Shown in pieces: positions 8,809-17,582 of a stretch of DNA of 64,000 nt (positions within the stretch are counted from its first letter, which is position 1; every line of letters starts with the position of its first letter). The notes under the pieces are model-generated. The model saw only the letters and a list, made by a program, of their open reading frames with translations, did not search any database and was not told the DNA's origin. Source of the DNA: Corynebacterium genitalium ATCC 33030 (GTDB taxonomy: Bacteria; Actinomycetota; Actinomycetes; Mycobacteriales; Mycobacteriaceae); NCBI RefSeq assembly GCF_000143825.1, contig NZ_CM000961.1, forward strand, positions 2,129,448 to 2,193,447, given 5' to 3'. A program made the position numbers and the translations under genes.

Positions 8809-10371
8809 GTGACGGAAACTCAACACGATCAGCACACTGAAGAACACGAGCAGGAAGCCGGCAAACCGAACGTCGGGCTGGTGTTCGCTGCGCTTCTGAC
8901 GACGATGCTCATGAGCTCGCTGGGGCAGATGATCTTCTCTACTGCCCTGCCGACGATCGTCGGCGAGCTCGGTGGTGTGGAGCACATGAGCTGGGTGATC
9001 TCGGCGTTCATGGTGACCATGACCATTGCTTTGCCTGTCTTCGGCAAGCTTGGCGACGGCTTGGGACGCAAATGGTTCTACATCGGCTGCATCGGGCTGT
9101 TTGTCATCGGGTCGGCCATCGGCGGTTTCGCCCACACGATGGAGTTGCTCATCATCGGCCGCGCGGTCCAAGGCTTCGGCGCGGGCGGCATGATGATCAA
9201 TTCGCAGTCGATCATCGCGGAGGTCGTGCCGGCGCGCGAGCGCGGCAAGTACATGGGTGTTATGGGTGCGGTGTTCGGCATCTCCTCGGTGCTGGGACCT
9301 GTTCTCGGCGGCTGGTTCACCGATGGTCCCGGCTGGCGCTGGGGATTGTGGATGAACATCCCGCTGGGCATTTTGGCCATGACGATCTCCGCGATCGTGT
9401 TGAAGCTGTCCAAGGGCGACAGGGAGAACTTCCGCTTCGACTGGTTCGGGGCGGTGTTGCTTGCGGTTGCGACGACGTGCCTCATCCTGGCGACAACGTG
9501 GGGCGGGCTGCAGTATCCGTGGGGCTCCCCGACCATCCTCGGGCTGCTCGCGGCGGCCGCAGTCGTGGGCGCAATCTTCGTCTTCGTGGAGCTGCGGGCG
9601 GGCGATCCGCTCGTGCCGATGCACCTGTTCGACAACCGCAACATGGCGCTGACCACTGCTGCCAGTGTTGTCCTGGGTGTGTCCATGACCGGCGTCATGG
9701 CCTACCTGCCGACGTACCTGCAAATGGTCCACTCCATGTCGCCGACGGCGGCGGGCCTGATGATGATCCCGATGGTCGGCGGCATGCTGCTCACCTCCAT
9801 CGGAGTCGGCGCGCTGATCTCGCGGACGGGCCAGTACAAGATTTTCCCGATCGTCGGCATGGGCATTGTGGCTCTCGGGTGCTTCTTGTTGTCGAGGTTG
9901 ACGGCGGAGACGTCGTTAAGCGTGCTCGGCGTCTACATCTTCATTTACGGCTTCGGGCTGGGCATGGTGATGCAGGTGCTCATCCTCATCGTGCAGAACT
10001 CTTTCCCCATCCGCGTGGTGGGCACCGCGACGGCGGCGAACAACTTCTTCCGCCAGATCGGTATGTCCGTCGGCGCGTCTGTGGTGGGCACCATATTCAT
10101 CCACAACACGCAAAACAACATGGAAGAACGGCTGCCACGTGCACTGCAGCAGCTCGGTCCAGAAGCCGCGAAGTACACCGACGGCTTCGACCCCAACGCG
10201 CTCACGCCGGAAATCATGGACCAGCTACCCGGCCCTATTCATGACGCGATCGCCTCCAGCTACAACGACGGCCTGACTCCAGTGTTCTTGCTGCTCATTC
10301 CGCTCGTGCTCGTCGCGATGGCGCTGTTGTTCCCTGTTGAGCAGGTGAAACTGAAGGAAACCGTCGAGTAG
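8809..10371 (+). CDS. MFS drug exporter, DHA2 (14-helix) family
   Basis: 520 residues, GTG start. A TAGTCT box at 8796-8801 is exactly 7 nt upstream, indicating a leaderless transcript. After about 20 polar residues come [13 protein letters not shown] and motif A ([12 protein letters not shown]); antiporter motif C appears as [17 protein letters not shown], followed by [12 protein letters not shown] typical of the EmrB/QacA branch. This family exports cationic drugs, dyes and other amphiphiles by proton exchange. The gene is monocistronic and convergent with a GNAT gene, so its natural substrate cannot be inferred. Position 9911-9921 holds a CGTCGTTAAGC copy that places a rare TTA codon in frame. 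Confidence 0.9.
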   Translation: MTETQHDQHTEEHEQEAGKPNVGLVFAALLTTMLMSSLGQMIFSTALPTIVGELGGVEHMSWVISAFMVTMTIALPVFGKLGDGLGRKWFYIGCIGLFVIGSAIGGFAHTMELLIIGRAVQGFGAGGMMINSQSIIAEVVPARERGKYMGVMGAVFGISSVLGPVLGGWFTDGPGWRWGLWMNIPLGILAMTISAIVLKLSKGDRENFRFDWFGAVLLAVATTCLILATTWGGLQYPWGSPTILGLLAAAAVVGAIFVFVELRAGDPLVPMHLFDNRNMALTTAASVVLGVSMTGVMAYLPTYLQMVHSMSPTAAGLMMIPMVGGMLLTSIGVGALISRTGQYKIFPIVGMGIVALGCFLLSRLTAETSLSVLGVYIFIYGFGLGMVMQVLILIVQNSFPIRVVGTATAANNFFRQIGMSVGASVVGTIFIHNTQNNMEERLPRALQQLGPEAAKYTDGFDPNALTPEIMDQLPGPIHDAIASSYNDGLTPVFLLLIPLVLVAMALLFPVEQVKLKETVE

Positions 10372-10381
10372 TTATTGCCAG

Positions 10382-10924
10382 CTATTGCTTGCCCGGCTTG
10401 GGCAGCAGCAGCTCATAAATGTCGGTGTCGCGCCAGGTGCCGGCCAGCTCGCCGTATGTCATCAGTGCCATCTGGTGGTAGGTGCCCACCTTCACAAACC
10501 CGCGCGACTCGTGCAGACCCGCCGAGCCAGTGTTTTCCGGGAAGATCCACGAGTGGATGGACCACTTGTTCAACCCAATGCACGTCTCGATGAGCTTGTC
10601 CAGTAGAGCACCCGAGACGCCACGGCCTTTCGCATCGTCGTGGATGTAGATCGAATCCTCCACAACACCGTGGAACACGCTGCGTGTCGACGCCTGCGCT
10701 GCAGCAACCCAGCCAAGCACACGGTCATCATCATGCTTTTCGACGGCGACAAACACCGTCTCAATGATCTTGTTCGTAGCGAACTTCTGCCACGTCGGCC
10801 CATTCTGTTCGTACGAAGCATGGCCAGTGCCTAGGCCTGCTTCGTAGATGTCGCGGACCTGCGGGTAGTCCTCCGGCCGGATGGGGCGGATTGTGAAATC
10901 GCGTTCGGACTCGGGAATCGGCAT
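10382..10924 (-). CDS. GNAT family N-acetyltransferase (phosphinothricin-acetyltransferase-like)
   Basis: 180 residues from the ATG at 10924. A TACGAT box (10932-10937, minus strand) is exactly 7 nt upstream; the ATG at 10933 would fall inside this box and longer starts are unlikely. The order FTIRPIRPEDYPQVRDIYEAG, VLGWVAAAQAS, DSIYIHDDAKGRGVSGALL (acetyl-CoA loop) and SAGLHESRGFVKVGTYHQM follows the PAT/bar-like GNAT subgroup. Such enzymes acetylate amino-acid-like amines, for example methionine sulfoximine. The substrate here is not determined. Confidence 0.85.
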   Translation of the reverse strand: MPIPESERDFTIRPIRPEDYPQVRDIYEAGLGTGHASYEQNGPTWQKFATNKIIETVFVAVEKHDDDRVLGWVAAAQASTRSVFHGVVEDSIYIHDDAKGRGVSGALLDKLIETCIGLNKWSIHSWIFPENTGSAGLHESRGFVKVGTYHQMALMTYGELAGTWRDTDIYELLLPKPGKQ

Positions 10925-11011
10925 GGCGACCATCGTACAAGTCACTCCCACAGCACGAAAACCGCGCCGCAGACGCAGGTTAGCGCCCTGCGGCGTGGCT
11001 GAGCCCACGGG

Positions 11012-12355
11012 TTAGGCGTGGTCCTCGAGGAGGTCTGTCACCAGCTCCGCGATCGGAGAACGCTCCGAGCGCGTCAGGGTCACATGCCCGAAGAGGTCCT
11101 GGCCCTTGAGCTTTTCAATGACAGCCTGAACACCGTCGTGGCGGCCCACGCGCAGGTTGTCGCGCTGGGCGACATCGTGGGTGAGCACCACGCGGGAGCC
11201 GCGACCGAGTCGGGACAGGACAGTCAGGAGCACGTTGCGTTCGAGGGACTGGGCCTCGTCGACGATGACGAATGCGTCATGCAGCGAGCGGCCGCGGATG
11301 TGCGTCAACGGCAGCACCTCGACGAGATCGCGCGCTGCGACTTCCTCGAGCACGTTATCGGACACGACGCCCTCGAGGGTGTCGTAGACCGCCTGGGCCC
11401 AGGGGTTCATCTTCTCCATCTCGTCGCCCGGCAGGTAGCCCAAGTTCTGGCCGCCGACGGCGTAGAGCGGACGGAAGACGATGATCCGCTTGTGCTCCCC
11501 GCGCTCCAGGACAGACTCCAGGCCGGCGCACAGTGCCAGCGCCGACTTACCGGTGCCGGCGCGACCGCCGATGGAGACGATGCCGACGGAATCGTCGAGA
11601 AGCAGATCGAGCGCGACCCGCTGCTCAGCGGAACGGCCGGACAGACCGAACGCGTCGATATCGCCGCGCACGAGCTTGACCCCGCCCGAAGGTGCAACAC
11701 GGGCCAGCGCCGACTTGTTGCCGGCGTTGAGCGTCAGGCCGCAGTGGACCGGAAGCTCACCGGTGTCGATGGCGCAGAAGCCGGTGGCATAAAGCTCGTC
11801 GATCTCTTCCCCGGAGACCTCGAGCTCAGCCATGCCGGTGTACCCGGTCAGAACGACATCCTGTGCGCGGTACTCCTGCGCAGGTAAACCAACAGCGCCG
11901 GCCTTGACGCGCAGCGGCACGTCCTTAGTCACCAAAACAGTGTCCCTACCTTCCTGCATGAAGTTGTAGGCGCAGGCGAGGATGCGGTTGTCATTCTCCC
12001 CGCCGCGCAGGGCGGACGGCAGGTTGTCTTGAGACTGGTGGTTGAGTTCCACGTGCAGCATGCCACCGTCAAGGTTGACGGGCATGGGCTGGTCGAGCCG
12101 GTCGTAGTCGGCGCGCAGGTCTTCCAAAAAGCGAAGAGCTTGGCGGGCGAACCAGCCAAGCTCTGGGTGATGGCGCTTCTGCTCGAGCTCCGTGATGACC
12201 ACGAGCGGCAGAACCACGTTGTGTTCCGCGAACTTTTTCAACGCCCACGGATCAGACAGAAGGACTGACGTGTCGATCACGTAGGTTCTCAAGGCGGTGT
12301 GCGCCGTGAGCTGCTCAGGTGCGGAGTCGATCTGGGTAACAGAAGGGTCAAACAT
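11012..12355 (-). CDS. phoH2: PIN-PhoH protein (PhoH2-type RNase/ATPase)
   Basis: 447 residues. The N-terminal PIN domain ([19 protein letters not shown], then [12 protein letters not shown] and [10 protein letters not shown] with conserved acidic residues) would cut RNA. It is joined to a PhoH ATPase with Walker [16 protein letters not shown] and Walker [10 protein letters not shown]. In mycobacteria PhoH2 proteins are RNA-unwinding ribonucleases of the extended toxin-antitoxin type, often with an upstream phoAT frame. Here the frame upstream of the ATG has a TAG four codons before the end of the leader, so no such in-frame partner exists. Instead a structured leader buries the AGGGGAG Shine-Dalgarno. 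Confidence 0.93.
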   Translation of the reverse strand: MFDPSVTQIDSAPEQLTAHTALRTYVIDTSVLLSDPWALKKFAEHNVVLPLVVITELEQKRHHPELGWFARQALRFLEDLRADYDRLDQPMPVNLDGGMLHVELNHQSQDNLPSALRGGENDNRILACAYNFMQEGRDTVLVTKDVPLRVKAGAVGLPAQEYRAQDVVLTGYTGMAELEVSGEEIDELYATGFCAIDTGELPVHCGLTLNAGNKSALARVAPSGGVKLVRGDIDAFGLSGRSAEQRVALDLLLDDSVGIVSIGGRAGTGKSALALCAGLESVLERGEHKRIIVFRPLYAVGGQNLGYLPGDEMEKMNPWAQAVYDTLEGVVSDNVLEEVAARDLVEVLPLTHIRGRSLHDAFVIVDEAQSLERNVLLTVLSRLGRGSRVVLTHDVAQRDNLRVGRHDGVQAVIEKLKGQDLFGHVTLTRSERSPIAELVTDLLEDHA

Positions 12356-12436
12356 GCAATTGCTCCCCTAGTGCGGTTGTCGGGTAGCCAGGACCGTGCT
12401 TCGCGGTACCTGACACCTGCCACACTAGGGGAGCAA
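12356..12436 (-). promoter_or_regulatory. Structured 5' leader of phoH2 with sequestered Shine-Dalgarno (candidate cis-regulatory RNA)
   Basis: In the gene's orientation the leader begins with an arm equal to 12436-12420 that pairs with 12376-12360 (TTGCTCCCCTAGTGCGG on the plus strand): 17 bp with a single G-U pair. The 43-nt interior (12377-12419) folds into a second hairpin, GUCAGG/CCUGGC stacked on ACCG/CGGU. The 3' arm of the outer helix contains AGGGGAG, 7 nt from the ATG, so the ribosome site is fully paired when the helix forms. I do not recognise it as a known riboswitch class. Confidence 0.75.
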
Positions 12437-12439
12437 AGT

Positions 12440-12469
12440 GGAAATTACATCGATGTAAGGTGAATTTCC
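12440..12469 (-). promoter_or_regulatory. phoH2 promoter region with palindromic operator candidate
   Basis: A perfect 14-bp palindrome TTACATCGATGTAA lies at 12445-12458, and GGAAATT (12440-12446) is repeated inverted as AATTTCC (12463-12469). A TAATTT box read on the minus strand (12447-12442) overlaps the palindrome and would start transcription near 12435, exactly at the 5' foot of the leader helix. A regulator bound to the palindrome would block this -10. Confidence 0.5.
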
Positions 12470-12483
12470 GGTTACAGCGTCAA

Positions 12484-13041
12484 CTAGCTGATCTTCGCGG
12501 TGAACTCGCCGTTCTCCTCGAGCCACTCGATGGTGCCGTTCTGGAATTCCTGGATCCAGCCGTTGTCGTCGGAGCGCTTCTCCTCAGGCGCGGTCGGCAG
12601 GCCGACCTCTGCGTCCAAGCCACCCTCTTCCTTCCAGGTCTTAGAGATCTCGCCGACGACCGGCACAGCGCCCGTCTCCTCGGAGTAAACGATGTTCTTC
12701 TCAGCGTCGTACTCGATCAGAGTGGTGCCGTCCTCGCGGGACTCAACGTTGAACGGGTCGCCCCAGTTGCCGCCGCTGTGCTCCTCAGCAGCTTCCTGTG
12801 CGGCAGCCGGAACCAGAACAGACTCGCCGTCCTGAGTGGTGATCTCGACGGTCTCGCCGTCCTCACCCTCGCCCTCAGCGTCGGTCTCCTCGGTCACGGT
12901 CTCGACATTGGTCTCGGTTGCCTCGACCTCTTCGACGTTGCCGTCAGCGTTGTCAGCATCGTCGGAGCAAGCAGCAAGGCTGGTGGCCAGTGCGAGAGCT
13001 GCGACGGAAGCGCCGAGCTTACGGTTAATCTTGATGTTCAT
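12484..13041 (-). CDS. LGFP-repeat lipoprotein
   Basis: 185 residues from the ATG at 13041, with AAAGGA 9 nt upstream. A type II signal peptide ends in ATSLAAC with the lipid-modified Cys at residue 25. A very acidic, Thr/Glu-rich linker (about 26-75) leads to a compact C-terminal domain ending GLDAEVGLPTAP...GWIQEFQNGTIEW, which matches LGFP-type repeats found in corynebacterial envelope proteins and proposed to tether proteins to the cell wall. A CATAAT box at about 13086-13091 (minus strand) could be its -10. It is transcribed toward phoH2. Confidence 0.75.
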   Translation of the reverse strand: MNIKINRKLGASVAALALATSLAACSDDADNADGNVEEVEATETNVETVTEETDAEGEGEDGETVEITTQDGESVLVPAAAQEAAEEHSGGNWGDPFNVESREDGTTLIEYDAEKNIVYSEETGAVPVVGEISKTWKEEGGLDAEVGLPTAPEEKRSDDNGWIQEFQNGTIEWLEENGEFTAKIS

Positions 13042-13101
13042 AATATGAAGTCCTTTCATAAGCTAACTTTTAAGACCGTTCACCATTATGCAAACTTCAC
13101 G

Positions 13102-13797
13102 TTACATACGTTTTCTGCTTCCCCCCTTTTTGGGGTAATTGCGGCGGGATCCCTTGCGCTGGCCACTGCTTTTGCTTTTTACTTTGTGTTTTCGTTTGTC
13201 GCCCGAACGATGGTTTCGGTCCCGATTCTCAGCGCTGCTTCTCGACGAGTTCCGCGTCCTTCCCTTCGCCACCCCAACGAAATCCTGGATCGCATCGGAG
13301 TCTTCCTCCACCTTCCACACGAGCGCAATCGCCGTTGGCTCATGCGCCGGCTCCCCTTGCAGCTCCGCGACAACGACCTGTTTTTTAGACAGCACTTTCA
13401 GCAACGGTGCCGGGGCGAACGCCACTCCCACGTTCGCTGCTACGACTTGGAGCGCCATCCGCAGGTCGTCGGTCGTTCCGTTGGGATAGGTGTAGTTGAC
13501 GGGCTCGTCGGTGACGTCAATAAGCGAAATGGGCTCCCCGATGTCATAGAGCGAGTCTTTCGGGACAGCGAGACCGGGTTTTTCCTCGTAGAGACGCACG
13601 TGGTGGAACCGCTCTCCTGGTTGCCCGATACGCTCGTCGGGTACGCGCATCAGGGCGAGCTGGGCGGCACCGCTGTCGATGAGTTCGAACGGGTCGTCGC
13701 TGGGAATCTCCTCGAGTTGGTGGTTTGCGCGGTAGCGGGCGAACCACTTGCCGGGCTCAGTGCCAGTGACGAACGCGAGGCGGAGGGGGCTGGACAT
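13102..13797 (-). CDS. LysR-type effector-binding domain protein without a DNA-binding domain
   Basis: 231 residues. The chain starts directly with the substrate-binding fold (LRLAFVTGTEPGKWFARY, LIDSGAAQLALMRVP, RLYEEKPGLAVPKDS, DLRMALQVVAANVGVAFAP) and has no N-terminal winged helix. The last 55 residues are extremely basic (RSGDKRKHKVKSKSSGQRKG) and could bind nucleic acid. It is divergent from the DUF5997 gene 23 bp away and the two -10 boxes overlap. A TAGCAT box (13804-13809, minus strand) lies 6 nt before the ATG. The role is not established; a sensor subunit of a two-gene regulator is one idea. Confidence 0.75.
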   Translation of the reverse strand: MSSPLRLAFVTGTEPGKWFARYRANHQLEEIPSDDPFELIDSGAAQLALMRVPDERIGQPGERFHHVRLYEEKPGLAVPKDSLYDIGEPISLIDVTDEPVNYTYPNGTTDDLRMALQVVAANVGVAFAPAPLLKVLSKKQVVVAELQGEPAHEPTAIALVWKVEEDSDAIQDFVGVAKGRTRNSSRSSAENRDRNHRSGDKRKHKVKSKSSGQRKGSRRNYPKKGGSRKRM

Positions 13798-13803
13798 GCC
13801 ACG

Positions 13804-13813
13804 ATGCTACCGT
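13804..13813. promoter_or_regulatory. Overlapping divergent -10 boxes sharing one TA
   Basis: ATGCTACCGT holds TAGCAT on the minus strand (13809-13804, 6 nt before the ATG at 13797) and TACCGT on the plus strand (13808-13813, 7 nt before the ATG at 13821). The two hexamers share base pairs 13808-13809, so only one polymerase can open this site at a time. Both transcripts would be leaderless. Confidence 0.6.
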
Positions 13814-13820
13814 CTGTGGC

Positions 13821-14204
13821 ATGAGCGAAACGCCCTCGAACACCCCGTCCAGCACAGCCATGAAACCGGAAACTGCCGCGAAGAAGCTCGGTATTTACCT
13901 TCCGGCAGCACCGCAGGAGTTCCAGGACGGTGCCGTCACACACGCCCAGTTGCGCGAACTGCAGACGAACCCGCCGCAGTGGCTGAGTTCTTTGCGCGCC
14001 GACGGCCCCCACCCCCGCCCCGAAGTCGCCCGCAAACTCGGCATTTCCATTACTGCCTTGAAGAAGAACGACATGGATAAGCCGCTGACCACGGACGAGA
14101 TCAAGGCTCTTCTGGCGGATCAGCCCGCATGGTTGCGTGAGGCCCGCCGGATCCACGCGAAAGAGCGCGGCAACGGGCCTGCGGAAGAGTCGAAAGAGCG
14201 TTAG
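13821..14204 (+). CDS. DUF5997 family protein
   Basis: 127 residues. A TACCGT box lies 7 nt upstream and no Shine-Dalgarno is seen. The conserved core is [20 protein letters not shown], then [20 protein letters not shown] and [19 protein letters not shown], then [20 protein letters not shown]. The segment [20 protein letters not shown] looks like a helix-turn-helix by eye (Ala-x-x-Leu-Gly-Ile-Ser turn). It is divergent from the LysR-sensor-domain gene. Its stop TAG overlaps the glyA stop in the opposite strand by four bases (14201-14204). Confidence 0.8.
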   Translation: MSETPSNTPSSTAMKPETAAKKLGIYLPAAPQEFQDGAVTHAQLRELQTNPPQWLSSLRADGPHPRPEVARKLGISITALKKNDMDKPLTTDEIKALLADQPAWLREARRIHAKERGNGPAEESKER

Positions 14205-15490
14205 AGCATCTTCCAGTCTTCAAGACCCGGGTACAGCGGGTAGTTCTCCGCCAGTTTGGTCACGCGGGCACGCAGAGACTCGACGTCGGCGTTGGTGCCC
14301 TGAGCCAGCGCGGTACCGATGATGTCGGCGGTCTCGGTGAACGCCTGCTGGTCAAATCCGCGGGTCGCCAGGGCCGAGGTGCCGATGCGCAGACCGGAGG
14401 TGACCATCGGCGGGCGCGGGTCATTCGGGACAGCGTTGCGGTTGACGGTGATGCCGACCTCGTGGAGCAGATCCTCGGCCTGCTGGCCATCGAGCTCGGA
14501 ATTGCGCAGATCAGCCAGCACAAGGTGGACATCCGTGCCGCCGGTAAGAACGTCGACGCCGACTTCCTTGCAGTCGGATGCGGTGAGGCGCTCGGCGAGA
14601 ATGCGGGCGCCCTCGAGGGTGCGCTCCTGGCGGTCCTTGAATTCCGGGGTGCCGGCAATCTTCAGCGCGGTGGCCTTCGCGGCGACTACGTGCATGAGCG
14701 GCCCGCCCTGCTGGCCGGGGAAGACAGCGGAGTTGAGCTGCTTCGCATAGTCCTGCTTCGCCAGGATCATGCCGGAGCGCGGGCCGCCGAGGGTCTTGTG
14801 AATCGTGGTGGACACCACGTCAGAGTGCGGGACCGGGGACGGGTGCAGGCCGGCGGCTACAAGGCCGGCGAAGTGGGCCATGTCGGTCCACAGGTAAGCG
14901 CCGACTTCATCGGCAATCGCCCGGAACGCCTCGAAGTCGACGGTGCGCGGGTAAGCGGACCAGCCAGCGATGATGACCTGCGGCTTGTGCTCCAACGCCA
15001 GCTCGCGGACCTTATCCATGTCGATGAGCATGGTGTCCGGGTCGACCTCGTAGGCGACAACGTTGTAGAGACGACCGGAGAAGTTGATCTTCATACCGTG
15101 GGTGAGGTGGCCGCCGTGAGCCAGGGACAGACCCATGATGGTGTCGCCCGGCTTAATCAGGGCATGCAGCACAGCGGCGTTCGCCTGTGCGCCAGAGTGC
15201 GGCTGGACGTTGGCGTACTCCGCGCCGAACAGCTCCTTGGCGCGGTCGCGCGCGATATCCTCGATGACGTCGACGTTCTCGCAGCCACCGTAGTAGCGGC
15301 GGCCCGGGTAACCCTCCGCGTATTTATTGGTCAGCACCGACCCCTGGGCCTGCAGCACAGCGCGCGGCACGAAGTTCTCGGAGGCAATCATCTCCAGAGT
15401 GTTGCGCTGGCGGGAGACCTCCCCGAGGATCTGCTCATAAACATCCGGGTCTAGCTGGGCGAGCTCTTGGTAGCGGAGATCGTCGGTCAT
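14201..15490 (-). CDS. glyA: Serine hydroxymethyltransferase
   Basis: 429 residues. It converts serine and tetrahydrofolate to glycine and methylene-THF with PLP. Family landmarks: [45 protein letters not shown] and the PLP lysine in [16 protein letters not shown]. Of two consecutive ATGs the one at 15490 is preferred because AAAGGA is 6 nt upstream of it. The gene converges on DUF5997 with overlapping stop codons and is divergent from coaA. Confidence 0.97.
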   Translation of the reverse strand: MTDDLRYQELAQLDPDVYEQILGEVSRQRNTLEMIASENFVPRAVLQAQGSVLTNKYAEGYPGRRYYGGCENVDVIEDIARDRAKELFGAEYANVQPHSGAQANAAVLHALIKPGDTIMGLSLAHGGHLTHGMKINFSGRLYNVVAYEVDPDTMLIDMDKVRELALEHKPQVIIAGWSAYPRTVDFEAFRAIADEVGAYLWTDMAHFAGLVAAGLHPSPVPHSDVVSTTIHKTLGGPRSGMILAKQDYAKQLNSAVFPGQQGGPLMHVVAAKATALKIAGTPEFKDRQERTLEGARILAERLTASDCKEVGVDVLTGGTDVHLVLADLRNSELDGQQAEDLLHEVGITVNRNAVPNDPRPPMVTSGLRIGTSALATRGFDQQAFTETADIIGTALAQGTNADVESLRARVTKLAENYPLYPGLEDWKML

Positions 15491-15567
15491 CATCGTTCCT
15501 TTCGGGTCGAGCCTTCTACGCACACCACAGTAGGCCAACCACACACGGCAGTGTAAGAATGGTCCTC

Positions 15568-16494
15568 ATGCCGCGACCAGCAGACCCTAGCCCCTATCTG
15601 GATTTGACGCGTGACGCTTGGCGGGAGCGCCGCGCGGAGATGCCGCAGGTGCTCACCGAGGACGAGCTTGCGCGTCTGCGCGGTATCGGTGAGAGCATGG
15701 ATCTCAACGAGGTCGCCGAGATTTACCTGCCGCTGTCGCGTCTGTTGCATTTGCAGGTTCGTGCGCGCCAGAAGCTCACGGCCGCCACGGAAACCTTCCT
15801 TGGGGAAAACCCCGGGCACGTGCCCTTCATCATCGGTGTCGCCGGGTCCGTCGCGGTGGGCAAGTCGACCACGGCCCGTGTGCTCCAAGTGCTGCTGGAG
15901 CGATGGAAGTCCCACCCGCGGGTGGATCTGGTCACCACCGACGGTTTCTTGCTGCCCACCGCGGAGCTCACGGCCCGCAATCTCACTGGGCGCAAAGGTT
16001 TCCCAGAGTCCTATAACCGGCGCGATCTGCTGCGCTTTGTCACCGACGTCAAAGCTGGCCGCGACAACGTCAAGGCTCCCGTCTACTCCCACGACGCTTA
16101 CGACATTCTCCCTGGCGAGTACCAGGTGGTAGACCATCCCGACATTCTCATCCTCGAGGGCCTCAACGTGCTGCAGACTGGCCCGACGCTGATGGTCTCC
16201 GACTTGTTCGACTTCTCCGTCTACGTCGACGCCAAGACGGAAGATATTGAGCGCTGGTACATCGACCGCTTCATCAAACTCAAGAACACAGCATTCCAAG
16301 AGCCAGGCGCGCACTTCGCCCGCTTCGCCCCGCTTTCTGACGAAGCCGCCGCCGCCGAAGCCCGCCGCATCTGGCAAACCATTAACCTGCCGAACTTGGT
16401 GGAGAACATCCTGCCCACGCGTGTCCGCGCATCGCTGGTGATGTCGAAGGCGGCGGACCACTCCGTGCAGCGCGTCCGGATGCGGAAGATCTAA
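15568..16494 (+). CDS. coaA: Type I pantothenate kinase
   Basis: 308 residues from the ATG at 15568; an AAGAAT box at 15555-15560 lies 7 nt upstream and contains the alternative ATG at 15559. It catalyses the first step of CoA synthesis. The P-loop [14 protein letters not shown] is followed by [45 protein letters not shown] and [10 protein letters not shown], all typical of bacterial CoaA. It converges on uppS; the two stop codons abut with no intervening base. Confidence 0.96.
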   Translation: MPRPADPSPYLDLTRDAWRERRAEMPQVLTEDELARLRGIGESMDLNEVAEIYLPLSRLLHLQVRARQKLTAATETFLGENPGHVPFIIGVAGSVAVGKSTTARVLQVLLERWKSHPRVDLVTTDGFLLPTAELTARNLTGRKGFPESYNRRDLLRFVTDVKAGRDNVKAPVYSHDAYDILPGEYQVVDHPDILILEGLNVLQTGPTLMVSDLFDFSVYVDAKTEDIERWYIDRFIKLKNTAFQEPGAHFARFAPLSDEAAAAEARRIWQTINLPNLVENILPTRVRASLVMSKAADHSVQRVRMRKI

Positions 16495-17265
16495 CTATTT
16501 GCCGAAGCGGCGCGAGCGCTGCGAGTAATCTCGCAGAGCGCGAAGGAAGTCGATCTTGCGGAACGCCGGCCAGTACGTGTCGGTGAACCAGATCTCCGAG
16601 TAGGCGGACTGCCACAGTAGGAAGCCAGACAGCCGCTGCTCCCCTGATGTGCGGATCACCAGGTCCGGGTCGGGCTGGCCGGAGGTATAGAGGTGCTCCG
16701 AAAGCGATTCGACACTGACATGGTCCGCGAGTTCCGCGGCAGGAACACCCTCATCCACCTTGGCGCGGATGAAGTGCTGCACCGCGTCGACGATCTCCTG
16801 GCGGCCTCCGTAGCCGACCGCGATGTTGACCACGATGCCGTTCTTCGCCTCCGTCGCCGCCGCTGCCGAACGCATCCGCTGCGAGACTTTCTCCGGCAGC
16901 AGATCCAGATGCCCCACGAGCCGGATGCGAGCTTCAAACTCGTCGCTGCACAGTTCATCGACGACGCCGGAGATGATGTCGTAGAGCAGCTGGACTTCTT
17001 CCGCTGTGCGCGAGAGGTTCTCGGTGGAGAGCAAGTAAATGGTCACCACGTCGACGTTCATTTCAGCCGACCACGCGACGAGCTCCGCGATCTTCGCGGC
17101 CCCGACACGGTGGCCGTGCGCGATATCTGTGAATCCAGCCTCGCGCGCCCAGCGGCGGTTGCCATCGGCCATGACGGCGATGTGTTTCGGCTGGTTCTTA
17201 CCCTGCAGCTCATGCTTCAAACGCCGTTCGTACAGCGGATACAGAATTCGTTCAAGCAGGGCCAT
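16495..17265 (-). CDS. uppS: Cis-prenyl diphosphate synthase (UppS family)
   Basis: 256 residues from the ATG at 17265; a TAGGAT box (17273-17278, minus strand) sits exactly 7 nt upstream and covers the alternative ATG at 17274. HIAVMADGNRRWA (catalytic Asp), HGHRVGAAKI, TIYLLSTENLSR and VIRTSGEQRLSGFLLWQSAYSE are diagnostic. By synteny it corresponds to M. tuberculosis Rv1086, described as a Z,E-farnesyl diphosphate synthase feeding decaprenyl phosphate synthesis, rather than the long-chain enzyme; the product chain length cannot be read from the sequence. Confidence 0.93.
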   Translation of the reverse strand: MALLERILYPLYERRLKHELQGKNQPKHIAVMADGNRRWAREAGFTDIAHGHRVGAAKIAELVAWSAEMNVDVVTIYLLSTENLSRTAEEVQLLYDIISGVVDELCSDEFEARIRLVGHLDLLPEKVSQRMRSAAAATEAKNGIVVNIAVGYGGRQEIVDAVQHFIRAKVDEGVPAAELADHVSVESLSEHLYTSGQPDPDLVIRTSGEQRLSGFLLWQSAYSEIWFTDTYWPAFRKIDFLRALRDYSQRSRRFGK

Positions 17266-17291
17266 GGCACTCATCCTAGCGCGCGCAGCCG

Positions 17292-17582
17292 CTAGAAAAT
17301 CGACTTCTTTCGGCGGTCCAGCAGACCTTCTTCTTCCATGGCTTTATCCACGGCAGCTTCATCGAACACGTCGAGTCCGCGAGCTTCGGCAAATGCTTTA
17401 CGACGATTGAACCGCGAGTACCTCCGATGAAACGCCCATCCAATGAGCAAGATGACGACGGCCAAAGCCAACACGATGAAGGCACCGATCGGCTCCGCCT
17501 TACCGAACTCCGGACCGACCGGAGCATCGGGGTTCATCTGCTGGGCGAGAATGATCGTGTCGGTTGTGACGTCGATAAGCAT
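17292..17582 (-). CDS. Small membrane protein coupled to mca
   Basis: 96 residues with one central hydrophobic helix (about 32-51) followed by a basic HRRYSRFNRRKAF segment, so the C-terminus should be cytoplasmic. The ATG overlaps the mca stop (TAATG), indicating translational coupling. It has the position of the small Rv1083-type gene next to mca in mycobacteria. The function is unknown. The first codons contain a CGTCGATAAGC copy (17570-17580). Confidence 0.8.
   Translation of the reverse strand: MLIDVTTDTIILAQQMNPDAPVGPEFGKAEPIGAFIVLALAVVILLIGWAFHRRYSRFNRRKAFAEARGLDVFDEAAVDKAMEEEGLLDRRKKSIF

Noticed and set aside
12460..13824. Plus-strand 454-aa open frame opposite the LGFP lipoprotein and LysR-domain genes
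   Set aside because: It is a mirror frame produced by G+C-rich codon usage; both minus-strand genes have signal peptides, conserved domains and promoters.
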